This document shows, piece after piece, positions 35,249 to 43,277 of a stretch of 64,000 nucleotides of DNA. Each line of letters begins with the position of its first letter. The stretch's first letter is position 1. A model generated the notes under the pieces. The model worked only from the letters and a program-made list of their open reading frames with translations, made no database searches and was not told the DNA's origin. This DNA comes from Bdellovibrionales bacterium GWA2_49_15 (GTDB lineage Bacteria; Bdellovibrionota; Bacteriovoracia; Bacteriovoracales; Bacteriovoracaceae). The DNA lies in contig MEPP01000031.1 in NCBI GenBank assembly GCA_001769855.1, forward strand, positions 108,089 to 172,088, in the 5' to 3' direction. The position numbers and the translations under genes are program-made.

Positions 35249-36266
35249 ACCATTGCACGGCCTGCGCATTCTCGATTTGACCAAACTGCTGCCCGGCCCC
35301 TTTGCCACGATGATGTTGGCTGATCTCGGCGCACAGGTCATCAGCGTGGTTTCGCCTAAAATTGGCGACCCTTTAAGTTCCATGCCTCAGCTTTTTTCCG
35401 CGCTCAACCGCCACAAGGAAATTCTGACCTTGGATTTTACCAACCCAGATGATCTTCAGAATTTTTACGGAGAATGCAAGAACGTCGACATTGTGATTGA
35501 GGGTTTTCGCCCGGGCGTCACCAAGAAGTTGGGCGTGGATTTCGACACGATCAAAAAATTCAATCCCAAAATTATTTACTGCGCTCTGAGTGGTTACGGA
35601 CAAAATGGCCCTTCCGCAGCGAAAGCGGCCCATGACATTAACTATCTGGCCGAGTGTGGAGTGCTTCATCAGATGGGAATCGACCAGATGAACGGCGCTC
35701 TTCCCAATATTCAGCTTTCTGATCTGGCCGGTGGGTTCAATGCCTGCATTGCCATTTTAGCGGCGGTGTATGCCCGCGGCCAAACCGGTAAGGCGCAATT
35801 TCTAGATATCGCTCTCATGGATTCCGCCCTTTCCATGGCCGTCATTCCGTTTAGTATGATGATGGAGCGGGGAAAGGTTCCCCAAAGCGGCCGTGAGATG
35901 TTGAATGGCGGGCAGGCCTGCTACCATACCTACCAAACCTCAGATCACAAATATATTGCCCTGGGTGCCTTTGAAAAAAAATTCTGGGCCAATCTGTGTC
36001 GCGCTCTCCAAACTGAAGAGTTGATTGATTCCCATATGACGACCGGACCGGAGAATATAAACGCTATCCAAAAACTTTCCAGCATTTTTCTCACCAAAAC
36101 CCGGGATGAATGGGTGACTTTTTTTGCCAATCAGGATGTTTGCCTAAGTCCGGTCTTGGACTTGAGTGAGGCCATGAAAAATCCTCAAACAACGGCGCGG
36201 GAAATGTTTGTAAAACAGGCGCAGACCACGCAGATTGGGAATGCTCTCAAAATATCTGAACACTAG
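35238..36266 (+). CDS. Alpha-methylacyl-CoA racemase-type CoA transferase III, C-terminally truncated
   Basis: A 342-residue member of the CaiB/BaiF family. The pair that defines the racemase branch is present: His in AAHDINYLAE and Asp in QLSDLAGGF. This branch epimerises 2-methylacyl-CoA so that branched chains can enter beta-oxidation, fitting its position after thiolase and FadJ (11-base overlap with fadJ; ATG at 35238). The protein stops at IGNALKISEH, where family members normally carry roughly 20-30 further residues. The stop falls in the 3' end of an opposing pseudogene, suggesting a rearrangement junction near 36260. It may be only partly functional. Confidence 0.82.
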   Translation: MQNKPLHGLRILDLTKLLPGPFATMMLADLGAQVISVVSPKIGDPLSSMPQLFSALNRHKEILTLDFTNPDDLQNFYGECKNVDIVIEGFRPGVTKKLGVDFDTIKKFNPKIIYCALSGYGQNGPSAAKAAHDINYLAECGVLHQMGIDQMNGALPNIQLSDLAGGFNACIAILAAVYARGQTGKAQFLDIALMDSALSMAVIPFSMMMERGKVPQSGREMLNGGQACYHTYQTSDHKYIALGAFEKKFWANLCRALQTEELIDSHMTTGPENINAIQKLSSIFLTKTRDEWVTFFANQDVCLSPVLDLSEAMKNPQTTAREMFVKQAQTTQIGNALKISEH

Positions 36267-36865
36267 TGACCCATCCGACGGTATCGAGTCTTTCGTCCCA
36301 TGCCGACTTTCTCGAGCGCGCCCGACTCTATCGCATCACTTAGAATACGGAGGGCGGTTCTCTTGTTTTCCCCCAGTGCCTGGGCAGCTTCGGTTGCCTG
36401 AAAATCCCGATCTCCAAAAGCAGAGGTGAGCTGGTGGATCGCGGCCGAGTGCCTGGCGCAGGCGCTTCAGCCCCTGATGAACCCTCAAGGGTGAAGAAAC
36501 GGGATTGTAGTACTCACCCGGATAGATACGTTCATGCAGCGTCATCATGGAAGGCGGGCAATAGAAGTCGGAAACCAGAGCACAAAGAAGACGAAATTCG
36601 AGCGTGCCAGGGCCAGGCGAACTCGGGCCGAATCCCAATCCTTCCGAAAGACCAAGGTCTCGATGAGAATGAGAAGCGCTTCCTTTGCATAGGGGGAATA
36701 CAGCGATAGGCCAACTCCGGAATTCGTACCGAGATCGCGGCGCTGGCAAACCTGACGGCGTGCTGCCGGGGTACTCGCTTCTTGCTGAGTTCCAAGACCA
36801 GCGCACGGGCCTGATTGATATCCCCGCAAAAGAGCACGGCACATTTCCTCTCTCTTTCGAGACGT
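36263..36865 (-). pseudogene. Frameshifted winged-helix/HTH protein remnant
   Basis: On the minus strand a continuous protein can be pieced together only by changing frame at least three times. Pieces in order are LFCGDINQARALVLELSKKR, then LLILIETLVFRKDWDSARV, then LHERIYPGEYYNP and SSPLRVHQGLKRLRQALGRD, then TEAAQALGENKRTALRILSD and a basic end RKTRYRRMGH with a stop at 36263-36265. The last piece reads as a helix-turn-helix. The RVHQGLKRLR piece resembles SARP/OmpR-type winged helices. The breaks are spread along the gene, so sequencing error alone is unlikely. It lies against the truncated CoA-transferase gene. Confidence 0.7.
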
Positions 36866-36909
36866 AAAATCAGTAACTTATAAAGCTATCCAAATATAAT
36901 GTTTAACAA

Positions 36910-36941
36910 TATACACATAATAGTCGATAAAAGTGTATAAT
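36910..36941 (+). promoter_or_regulatory. Operator/promoter of hipB-like gene
   Basis: A perfect seven-base inverted repeat, TATACAC at 36910-36916 and GTGTATA at 36933-36939, flanks a 16-base spacer. A TATAAT -10 (36936-36941) overlaps the right arm and the ATG follows at 36952. No Shine-Dalgarno sequence lies between, so the transcript may be nearly leaderless. This is the layout expected for autorepression by a HipB-type antitoxin; it is inferred from position. Confidence 0.6.
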
Positions 36942-36951
36942 AGTGAACATT

Positions 36952-37269
36952 ATGAAAACACATAAGAAACCCATATTCCCAGAAGCGAAAAAGACTCTAG
37001 ATGTATTTGGGGAGAATATTAAGCTGGCCCGGCTGCGCAGAAAGCTATCCATGGAACAGGTTGCTGAGCGAGCGGGAATTAGTAGATCGACCTTAATCAA
37101 AATTGAAAAAGGCGATGAGGGCGTATCGATGGGGAGTTATTTCCAAGTTCTTTTTGTGCTGAGATTGCATGAAGATTTTCTCGTTGTTGCAAAGGATGAT
37201 TTGCTTGGCAGAAAAATCCAAGATGCTGGCCTCGTTACAAAACAGCGTGCTCCAAAAAATAATCGCTGA
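36952..37269 (+). CDS. hipB: HipB-like XRE-family antitoxin/regulator
   Basis: A 105-residue protein with a Cro/C1-type helix-turn-helix: FGENIKLARLRRKLSMEQVA, then RAGISRSTLIKIEKGDEGVS. Such proteins repress the hipBA promoter and neutralise the kinase HipA. The ATG at 36952 is used; a GTG at 36943 is an alternative. The following hipA is broken, so this antitoxin may now be an orphan kept as a regulator. An inverted-repeat operator overlaps its -10 box. Confidence 0.82.
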   Translation: MKTHKKPIFPEAKKTLDVFGENIKLARLRRKLSMEQVAERAGISRSTLIKIEKGDEGVSMGSYFQVLFVLRLHEDFLVVAKDDLLGRKIQDAGLVTKQRAPKNNR

Positions 37270-37278
37270 GGATGACAT

Positions 37279-37772
37279 TTGTCCAAAAAAGGTGAGCGAA
37301 AATTCATTTATGTTTACGCAGATTGAAAGAAATTGGCGGGACCTACATTTATGGGCACGATGAGTGTCGATGTTGTCAAGAATACATTTTGCTTCGGCCA
37401 TGACTTGTTTGGGAAAAGTTGATGGTGCACGTGCATCTACTGGCGAAAGCTATTTAGTATTTAGATATCGCCGCCTTTATTACAACGAATGGAAGTCAGG
37501 TTAACTCTGACCTTGAGGAACTTTGCCGAAGGATCGTTTTTAGTATTTGTATTTCCAATGTTGATGATCATTTAAGAAATCATGGTTTTCTTTTAACCGG
37601 AAAGGGATGGAAGTTATCTCCCGCTTATGACATCAATCCGGTAGCAGATGGAGATGGCCTCAAGCTCAATATCACCGAGACAGATAATTCTCAAAGTCTT
37701 GCGACGGCCAAATCGGTCATTGGATATTTTCGAATCAGTCCGGCAAGAGCATTTAGGGTTGCAATCGAATAA
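37279..37772 (+). pseudogene. hipA: Decayed hipA (serine/threonine kinase toxin)
   Basis: Three fragments of HipA can be read in different frames. The N-terminal start KKGERKFIYVYAD (TTG at 37279, nine bases after hipB) is followed after a frame change by LAGPTFMGTMSVDVV. A large central deletion then brings in FASAMTCLGKVDGARASTGE. A further frame change gives DLEELCRRIVFSICISNVDD, HLRNHGFLLTGKGWKLSPAY and DINP, up to the stop at 37770-37772. The kinase core between residues ~50 and ~250 of a normal HipA is missing, so the toxin cannot be active. Confidence 0.82.
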
Positions 37773-37938
37773 TGAGAGGAGAAATGACTCGAAACAAAGT
37801 TCAATCAAGGTCTTTATCCGCCCTACCCTTTGGCGCGCGAAGCTGATTTTAACGCCTCTTTAATTCGTGACAAATTTGTCAGTAGAAATTCCAACGCAAT
37901 TCGTCTAGGTTCCGGCCTAACGCAACTAGGAGGTACAT
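37773..37938. other. Intergenic remnant between hipA and the exported-protein gene
   Basis: About 165 bases with no gene I can support. A frame reading YPLAREADFNASLIRDKF is open across it but has no start or ribosome site and may be the tail of another decayed gene. Only the AGGAGG at 37928-37933, which serves the gene at 37939, is clear. Confidence 0.4.
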
Positions 37939-38484
37939 ATGAACCGACTTTCAAGACATGTTGTCTGTTTATTTCTTTCCGTCGTCGTTGGAGGAATGGT
38001 CCTTTCCCCCGTTTCTTTCGCGCGCGCCCCCCGAGAAATGATTCATTTCAGAGCGGAACTCCGCCAAACCAATTGCACAGAAAACGGCACCGCATGCCAA
38101 TCCTGGGTCCTCGGCACCAACGAAAAGCTCTCCATCCCGATGATGCCCGTGGGCGGCCCCGGCTCTCCCACGGAGGGTGAAGGCGCGCTGACGAGTCGCC
38201 TAATGCTCGTCCCTGGTCTCGATGTAGCCGAGGCCGAATTCGCTGTCTATGTGACCCACAGGCCTGGGAACTATCACGTCGAAGCCTTGATCCGCACCGA
38301 GCGCACCGATGGAAAGACGGACGATCAACCTCGTTTCAATGAGCTGGCGCGTGTTTCCGTCGACGTTTCGTCTCTGACCAGCTTAAAATCTCTAGTACTC
38401 ACGGGCCATCCCCTCTTCTTTGAAGACACCAGGATAGTTCCGGAGGTCGTTTTTTACCCGACGAAACAAGGTTCAGGGCGATAA
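37939..38484 (+). CDS. Exported protein of unknown function
   Basis: A 181-residue protein with a signal peptide (ends VSFARA) and a strong AGGAGG six bases before the ATG. The mature part is strand-rich with one close cysteine pair (TNCTENGTACQSW) and looks like a single beta-sandwich. No family is recognised. It lies just after the decayed hipBA locus and is richer in GC than the genes to its left, which may mean separate origin. Confidence 0.68.
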   Translation: MNRLSRHVVCLFLSVVVGGMVLSPVSFARAPREMIHFRAELRQTNCTENGTACQSWVLGTNEKLSIPMMPVGGPGSPTEGEGALTSRLMLVPGLDVAEAEFAVYVTHRPGNYHVEALIRTERTDGKTDDQPRFNELARVSVDVSSLTSLKSLVLTGHPLFFEDTRIVPEVVFYPTKQGSGR

Positions 38485-38605
38485 AACGGATTGGATATGG
38501 ATACGCTGATCATTTTTAATAAGCTGGTGCCAGAAGCTCCCTATTTTCGCCGTATTCGACCGTCTATAGTGGAGCTTCTCTCTGGCAGCAATTATGGAGT
38601 CTAAT

Positions 38606-39163
38606 ATGAAGTTTGAGATAAGTCCTAGCCACGTTGCTGTTCTTGTTCCTTCCGTCCAGAAAGCTGCTGATTATCTCCGCCAGTTTGATTATCAAATTGG
38701 CGAAGAGGAAGTATTCGAAGAAACTCGGGAAATTTACGTTCAAGGTAGCAGAAGAAATTCCCTTCTCTTGATGGAAGCAAAAGAAACTGGTTCCTATCAG
38801 AGAGCTTTAAAAAAACGAGGCCCAGGAATTCACCATCTAGCAATTGATGTCTTGAACATAGAAAAATTTCTGAGCTCACTCTCTGGTTCGGGATGGCTTT
38901 TACATCTCTACAGTCTGAAGTCCATAAAGGATTCCAAAACTGCATATCTGGCCAGACCAGGATTCCCTGCGCTCATTGAAGTGCAAGAAAAAAAGAAGTT
39001 ATCGGATGGCCCACTCTTTGTGGATGGAATAACGCTAAAATTTGATTCAAGTCTAGCAAGCTTGGTAAAATCAGTAGGCCTTGACGAAATTGTAAAACCA
39101 TCAAAAGTAAATTCAGGTTTGACAATTCAGGGACGGAGCATTGAATTAAGCAGTCTGTTTTAA
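38606..39163 (+). CDS. VOC-superfamily (glyoxalase-like) protein
   Basis: A 185-residue protein of the vicinal oxygen chelate fold: an N-terminal SHVAVLVPSVQKAADYLRQF strand-helix and a second metal-type strand GPGIHHLAIDVLNIEKFL, with a Glu in PALIEVQEK. The layout is that of methylmalonyl-CoA epimerase or small glyoxalase-like enzymes, giving three likely metal ligands (H, H, E). The start at 38606 has GGAG six bases upstream; the frame from 38594 is less likely. It starts a run of small enzymes with YCII-like and tautomerase genes. Confidence 0.75.
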   Translation: MKFEISPSHVAVLVPSVQKAADYLRQFDYQIGEEEVFEETREIYVQGSRRNSLLLMEAKETGSYQRALKKRGPGIHHLAIDVLNIEKFLSSLSGSGWLLHLYSLKSIKDSKTAYLARPGFPALIEVQEKKKLSDGPLFVDGITLKFDSSLASLVKSVGLDEIVKPSKVNSGLTIQGRSIELSSLF

Positions 39164-39176
39164 AAGAGTTAATAAA

Positions 39177-39566
39177 GTGAAGAGCGAGAAAACAACAAAA
39201 AAGATCAGCCTGTTTCTTTTTACTCTGATGAGTCTGATCTATATTGGGGGATCAATGTCTGTGGCCCAAAATCAACCGCCCGTTAGGTATGTCGTTTTTC
39301 ACAAACCAGGGCCTCAATGGCAGCAGGGTGTTGATTTTCGCCAACAGCCGGGCGTTCGGGATCACGTTCAGCATTATATGAAGCTTTACCAAGATGGTAA
39401 ATTAGCTTTAGGTGGACCTTTTTTGGACAATTCTGGAGGAATGATGGTCCCGGTAGAAGGAACCACCCTTGAAGAAATCCAGTCTTTTGCGGAAACCGAT
39501 CCAGCAGTCAAAAGTGGCTTGCTTGTCATAGAGATAAGGCCATGGATGATTGCAATGGAAAAGTGA
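39177..39566 (+). CDS. Exported YCII-related domain protein
   Basis: A 129-residue protein: a hydrophobic N-terminal signal segment (residues ~10-30, ending SVAQN) followed by a YCII domain (YVVFHKPGPQW, then HVQHYMKLYQDGKLALGGPF and the Asp/Glu-rich SFAETDPAVKSGL). YCII domains are usually cytoplasmic with a conserved His-Asp pair and ferredoxin-like fold, so the export signal is unusual. It starts with GTG and has no clear ribosome site; a later in-frame ATG is possible. It follows the VOC gene by 13 bases. Confidence 0.72.
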   Translation: MKSEKTTKKISLFLFTLMSLIYIGGSMSVAQNQPPVRYVVFHKPGPQWQQGVDFRQQPGVRDHVQHYMKLYQDGKLALGGPFLDNSGGMMVPVEGTTLEEIQSFAETDPAVKSGLLVIEIRPWMIAMEK

Positions 39567-39702
39567 TCATGATGTGTTCCATCGCCAATCCTATGGATGT
39601 CAACCTGGAGCATGCCTTCCGAAAAAAAGAAGAAGTTAACAAACATCGAAAATGGACGAAGACCTAAGTATATTTCCTCTTTCCCATCTAGGAGAAAAGA
39701 AA

Positions 39703-40083
39703 ATGCCGATTTTACACGTGAGGGGACTACCTCAAAAATATCCTGGAAGAATTCAAACTGCTCTCACTGAAACATGCGTTGCAATCGCCGCCCTTTATGG
39801 ATGTAAACCAGAACATGTTTGGGCGACTTGGGAAGATCTCAAACCCGGTCATTATGTCGAGGGCCATAATTCTGCCTCAACGCAGCCCCAAGAAACTCAT
39901 CCCCCCATCGCCCAACTTATTTGTTTTGAAGGTCGCACCTCGGAGGAAATCGAAAAATTACTCCAAGCTGCGGCCAAGGCATTAAGTAGCGGGTTAGGCA
40001 TTCCGGGAAATATCTTTATCACCTTCACCGAGGCGAAATCCGGGCAAGTGGTTGCCGGTGATGGTATACTCCGTAAAAAATAG
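39703..40083 (+). CDS. Tautomerase-superfamily protein
   Basis: A 126-residue protein that begins Met-Pro (MPILHVRGLP), giving the N-terminal catalytic proline of 4-oxalocrotonate tautomerase-like enzymes after Met removal. The ATG at 39703 has AGGAG eight bases upstream, which decides against the longer frame to 39652. Two beta-alpha units are visible (LTETCVAIAALYGCKPEHV and a C-terminal half with GNIFITFTEAKSG), the usual repeat of the superfamily. The substrate is unknown. It is the third small enzyme of this run. Confidence 0.72.
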   Translation: MPILHVRGLPQKYPGRIQTALTETCVAIAALYGCKPEHVWATWEDLKPGHYVEGHNSASTQPQETHPPIAQLICFEGRTSEEIEKLLQAAAKALSSGLGIPGNIFITFTEAKSGQVVAGDGILRKK

Positions 40084-40197
40084 AAGCCCCTCTTGATAAA
40101 GTACAATAGAAAAGCGTGAACTTCCCACACTAATTCAAACTCATCGTGTAGTACTCAGAAAACATTAGCTTGAGGTCGCCCCCACAATTTAAAAACC

Positions 40198-40914
40198 CTA
40201 AAGAATAGATTGAGCAGAAGATCGACCAAAGATCGGGATCGGAAAGCTTATTGACAGGAAAGTTTCAGACCATCTAAGTTCACCAAATCTAAACGTGCCG
40301 CCTGTTGGTGGGGGAGTCGCATCGGTGAACTCATTCATTTTAAATTTTCGATATTCCAGCGACACCTGGGTATGACCAAATTTCGCCCGTAAAAAGGTCC
40401 CATAACCATCGCCCTTAAGCTTATCACCTCGATTGGTATGTGCCCCATAGAGCCCGTAGTCTCCTGAGATGTCTTCCATAGACGAAAAGTAATACGCGGC
40501 CCCAACCTGAAATCCCGGCATCAAGCGGCAATAGAGAAGGGGCCCATGAAGTGTGCGTTTATAAACGTCCCCAAAGGAAGCTTCATAAAGCGTACTCCAA
40601 AGATCACTCACCGTGCCCGTCCTGGTTACAATGGTGATATCACCCCTCTCGTATTGATAGCCAAGTCCCACGAGACGATGGAAGTCGAATCCGATTCGAA
40701 GACCTAAGCTATTGCCATACGTATGGCCGTCACCTTGATAGGAGGATTCCCAGGAGTTCGAAGGGTCTTTTTCGACAAAGGCAGTATGACTTTTGCCTTG
40801 GATTATGAATCCTACATAAGGTTCAATTTCATAGGCATGGCCAGAGATGGGCAAGAGAGCAGTGAGCACGATGGCCAGCATCCTCCGCAATGTCAACGAG
40901 TTCGCATTTTTCAC
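40198..40914 (-). CDS. Outer-membrane beta-barrel-like protein
   Basis: A 238-residue protein with a signal peptide (ends SGHAYE). The mature part has alternating amphipathic strands (GLRIGFDFHRLVGLGYQYER, VGAAYYFSSMED, VSLEYRKFKMNEF), as expected for an outer-membrane barrel of eight to ten strands; unlike typical barrels it does not end in Phe. No named family is recognised. Confidence 0.62.
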   Translation of the reverse strand: MKNANSLTLRRMLAIVLTALLPISGHAYEIEPYVGFIIQGKSHTAFVEKDPSNSWESSYQGDGHTYGNSLGLRIGFDFHRLVGLGYQYERGDITIVTRTGTVSDLWSTLYEASFGDVYKRTLHGPLLYCRLMPGFQVGAAYYFSSMEDISGDYGLYGAHTNRGDKLKGDGYGTFLRAKFGHTQVSLEYRKFKMNEFTDATPPPTGGTFRFGELRWSETFLSISFPIPIFGRSSAQSIL

Positions 40915-40975
40915 ATAACATCCTTAAAATTTGGTTACATTCTCAAGTTTACAACTAATCTGGTACAATCAAAAT

Positions 40976-41224
40976 ATGAGATTAAATATGGAAACACAAA
41001 AAACTTGGAAAATTTCAAAGCTTGTTTGGATCGGAGCCGGTATTTTTATTTTGGGATTTTTACCCATCATTCTCTATTCTCTTTTTGGACCGAAAGACGG
41101 CAATCCAATTGGACTCGGATTGCTGTCGATGATTTCGGCACCAATCGGCTTTTTAGTTTTTTTGATAGGAGCTGTAAAAACCACAGCTTCCGTTTACAAA
41201 AAGAAAGGCGGGGGTAGTCGGTGA
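40976..41224 (+). CDS. Small two-helix membrane protein of unknown function
   Basis: An 82-residue protein with two hydrophobic helices (LVWIGAGIFILGFLPIILYS and MISAPIGFLVFLIGAVKT) and a basic end (KKKGGGSR). The start is uncertain: ATG at 40976 or 40988, neither with a good ribosome site. A TACAAT sits 14 bases before the first, so a short leader is possible. Confidence 0.5.
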   Translation: MRLNMETQKTWKISKLVWIGAGIFILGFLPIILYSLFGPKDGNPIGLGLLSMISAPIGFLVFLIGAVKTTASVYKKKGGGSR

Positions 41225-41245
41225 TTTTCAGGTGCTAGAACAATT

Positions 41246-42421
41246 CTAATTATGTGCATAATTCATCTGTGCAGTATAAATATTTTTCGGTTCAATGTCC
41301 GCAGGGGAAATTAATTCAAACCAATTATTGTACTGATCTACCATGGCCTCTATGCCTGAGGCGTTCAGACCGACGGCGTTGTTATTTCGGGAAATTCCCA
41401 TAGAGGTCACCCAGGGGACAGGAATTTGTGATTTGATATTCCAGTATGTTTCGTTAAAGCTGACACCGCGGGGAACATTTTTTCCGCCGGAATGGTACAG
41501 TCTTGAGCCCTGGCCTGCATCTATCTCTGTCCAGAGATTGTATTTTTGATTGTAGTCCTGGCTGTGGTGATCAATGGAAAGATCTTTAGCTTTTCCTTTC
41601 ATGAAAACGTTGTAAATGGAAAATTTACTTTCCACGCTCAGATCATGCTTGAACTGCCCGGCAATTTCAAAATTGCTAATTAAATTATGACCGCCATAGA
41701 CATTCAGACCGTGATGACCCATAAGGGTCTGTTCATTGCGTTTCGGGCCAAAATTCAGTGTCAGGTGATCTATCGTGATGTGTGACGATTTCCTAGATAT
41801 CCATAGGCCCAGATCCGCTCCGGTGATTGTCACATTTTTCAGCCAGCCGTCAGTCGTTTCTTGAAAGCCGATACCATTGTAGCCTCTTTCGTGAAAGTTG
41901 TGACCCTCCCAGACGTTGTCAGGAAACTGGATGGTCAGATTTTGAATTCCCAGGCCATTTCCAAAAAAAGTGATCATCCCGCCTTCCCAGGACCAGGTGG
42001 TGTGCTCACCATCAAATTTGGGTTGGATTTCTTCGAGACCTTTTGGGAAAAATATTTTCGTTTTACCTTCGTCTTCACCCACCAGGGCGCAATGACTCGT
42101 TTTCACCAGCAGGGGGGTGGCGATGAGATATGTTCCGTTGGGTACAAAAATCGCCGCATGACCGGAGCATTTTCTAATCGCCTTCTCGAAAAATTTTGTG
42201 TCATCCGCTTTGCCGTCACCGATCGCGCCCAATTTTTTAACATCAATTGTTTTTTTAAAGTCAGGGAGTTCAACTTTTCCCCCTTTATAACCAGCGGTCG
42301 TGAAATCAGGAAGCCGGTCCTTTTTCCAAAGTTCTCCATGTTGTCCCCAAAGGGCCGAAGTTTTCCCCGTCGCGGCGAGGGAAAACGTGAGTGCGAAGAA
42401 AAAAAATACGGCCGTCTTCAT
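41246..42421 (-). CDS. Secreted pectate-lyase-superfamily right-handed beta-helix protein
   Basis: A 391-residue protein with a signal peptide, starting at the ATG at 42421 with AGGAAA upstream. The sequence opens with DVKKLGAIGDGKADDTKFFE, the conserved turn of pectate_lyase_3/phage tailspike-type helices, and continues with regular coils (LGIQNLTIQF, WLKNVTITGADLGLWISR, HITIDHLTLNFG). It probably binds or cleaves a polysaccharide outside the cell. Catalytic residues of a known family are not obvious. It stands alone. Confidence 0.78.
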   Translation of the reverse strand: MKTAVFFFFALTFSLAATGKTSALWGQHGELWKKDRLPDFTTAGYKGGKVELPDFKKTIDVKKLGAIGDGKADDTKFFEKAIRKCSGHAAIFVPNGTYLIATPLLVKTSHCALVGEDEGKTKIFFPKGLEEIQPKFDGEHTTWSWEGGMITFFGNGLGIQNLTIQFPDNVWEGHNFHERGYNGIGFQETTDGWLKNVTITGADLGLWISRKSSHITIDHLTLNFGPKRNEQTLMGHHGLNVYGGHNLISNFEIAGQFKHDLSVESKFSIYNVFMKGKAKDLSIDHHSQDYNQKYNLWTEIDAGQGSRLYHSGGKNVPRGVSFNETYWNIKSQIPVPWVTSMGISRNNNAVGLNASGIEAMVDQYNNWFELISPADIEPKNIYTAQMNYAHN

Positions 42422-42561
42422 AAGTTTTCCTAATAACATTTCTTAAACTTTTTAAATCGAGCTTCAGTATCTCACGTATTAAAGGACGAATGCTAGAGTA
42501 TAAAACCCACCATTATTTCCTGTGATTGGTATAAGATAGTCTTTTTAAAATTGAGGACACA

Positions 42562-43095
42562 ATGAAAACACTTTTTGGCTTAGTAGGCCTGTTTCTTTTT
42601 GCACAAGCTCATGGCAATGAAATAAGTGCCGTTAAAACATTCAAGATGTCCAAGGAAGTGAACAAATCGGTCCTAGTGGAAGGAACAATTGCCAACGTCT
42701 ATCAATGCCCCCCCTGTCCAGAAGGGGCCATGTGCAAACCCTGTGATCGGCCTAATTTCACACTCAAAGATCTATCGTCGGCCGAAACAATCACGGTCTA
42801 TATACACCCGGAAAGCACTTTGTCGAAAGATGTAAAAGAAGCCATGGGCATCAAAATATACCTGCATAGAAAAACCAATGAAATGATCTATGGCCTACCT
42901 GCTCCGTATCTAGGAGAAGCCTATTATCAGACTCTACGCCAAAAATGTGCTAAAAAACCTTCTGACAGTTGCTGCTTGTCTTCAATTCAAAACATGCAAA
43001 TGATCGATGCCAGCGAAGCACCGGAGACTGGCTGCCCACCCTACTCAACCCGTGACACACTCAAATGCAAAGATTCTCTCAAGTGGTGTTATTAA
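42562..43095 (+). CDS. Exported cysteine-rich protein of unknown function
   Basis: A 177-residue protein with a signal peptide (ends AHGNE) and GAGGAC before the ATG. The mature part has a cysteine cluster (YQCPPCPEGAMCKPCDRP) and later DSCCLSS, TGCPPY and LKWCY; these could form disulfides or a small metal site. The strand-rich middle (NFTLKDLSSAETITVYIHPE) suggests an OB-like fold. No family is recognised. Confidence 0.68.
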   Translation: MKTLFGLVGLFLFAQAHGNEISAVKTFKMSKEVNKSVLVEGTIANVYQCPPCPEGAMCKPCDRPNFTLKDLSSAETITVYIHPESTLSKDVKEAMGIKIYLHRKTNEMIYGLPAPYLGEAYYQTLRQKCAKKPSDSCCLSSIQNMQMIDASEAPETGCPPYSTRDTLKCKDSLKWCY

Positions 43096-43277
43096 TCTCC
43101 CAAGGTAAGGCAAGGACCGATTCGCTAAAGGCACTAAAGGCATAGTGGTCTTTACCGCCCACGCTATAGTCACTGTCTAAAAAATACACAGTTAACGAGG
43201 ATATACTCGCTTCCCTTCCCTAATGGTTGGCCACAAAAATGCAATAGAGTCCAATAGATTGAACCTTGGTAAACTCT

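Noticed and set aside
36434..36709. Open frame of about 90 codons on the plus strand opposite the winged-helix pseudogene
   Set aside because: No ribosome site, unlikely composition, and the opposite strand carries recognisable protein pieces.
37830..38180. Open frame overlapping the exported-protein gene at 37939
   Set aside because: Different frame from the gene with the strong AGGAGG and signal peptide; protein is arginine/proline-rich noise.
39572..39667. 31-codon frame between the YCII-like and tautomerase genes (MCSIANPMDVNLEH...)
   Set aside because: No ribosome site and no recognisable feature. It might be a remnant but cannot be supported.
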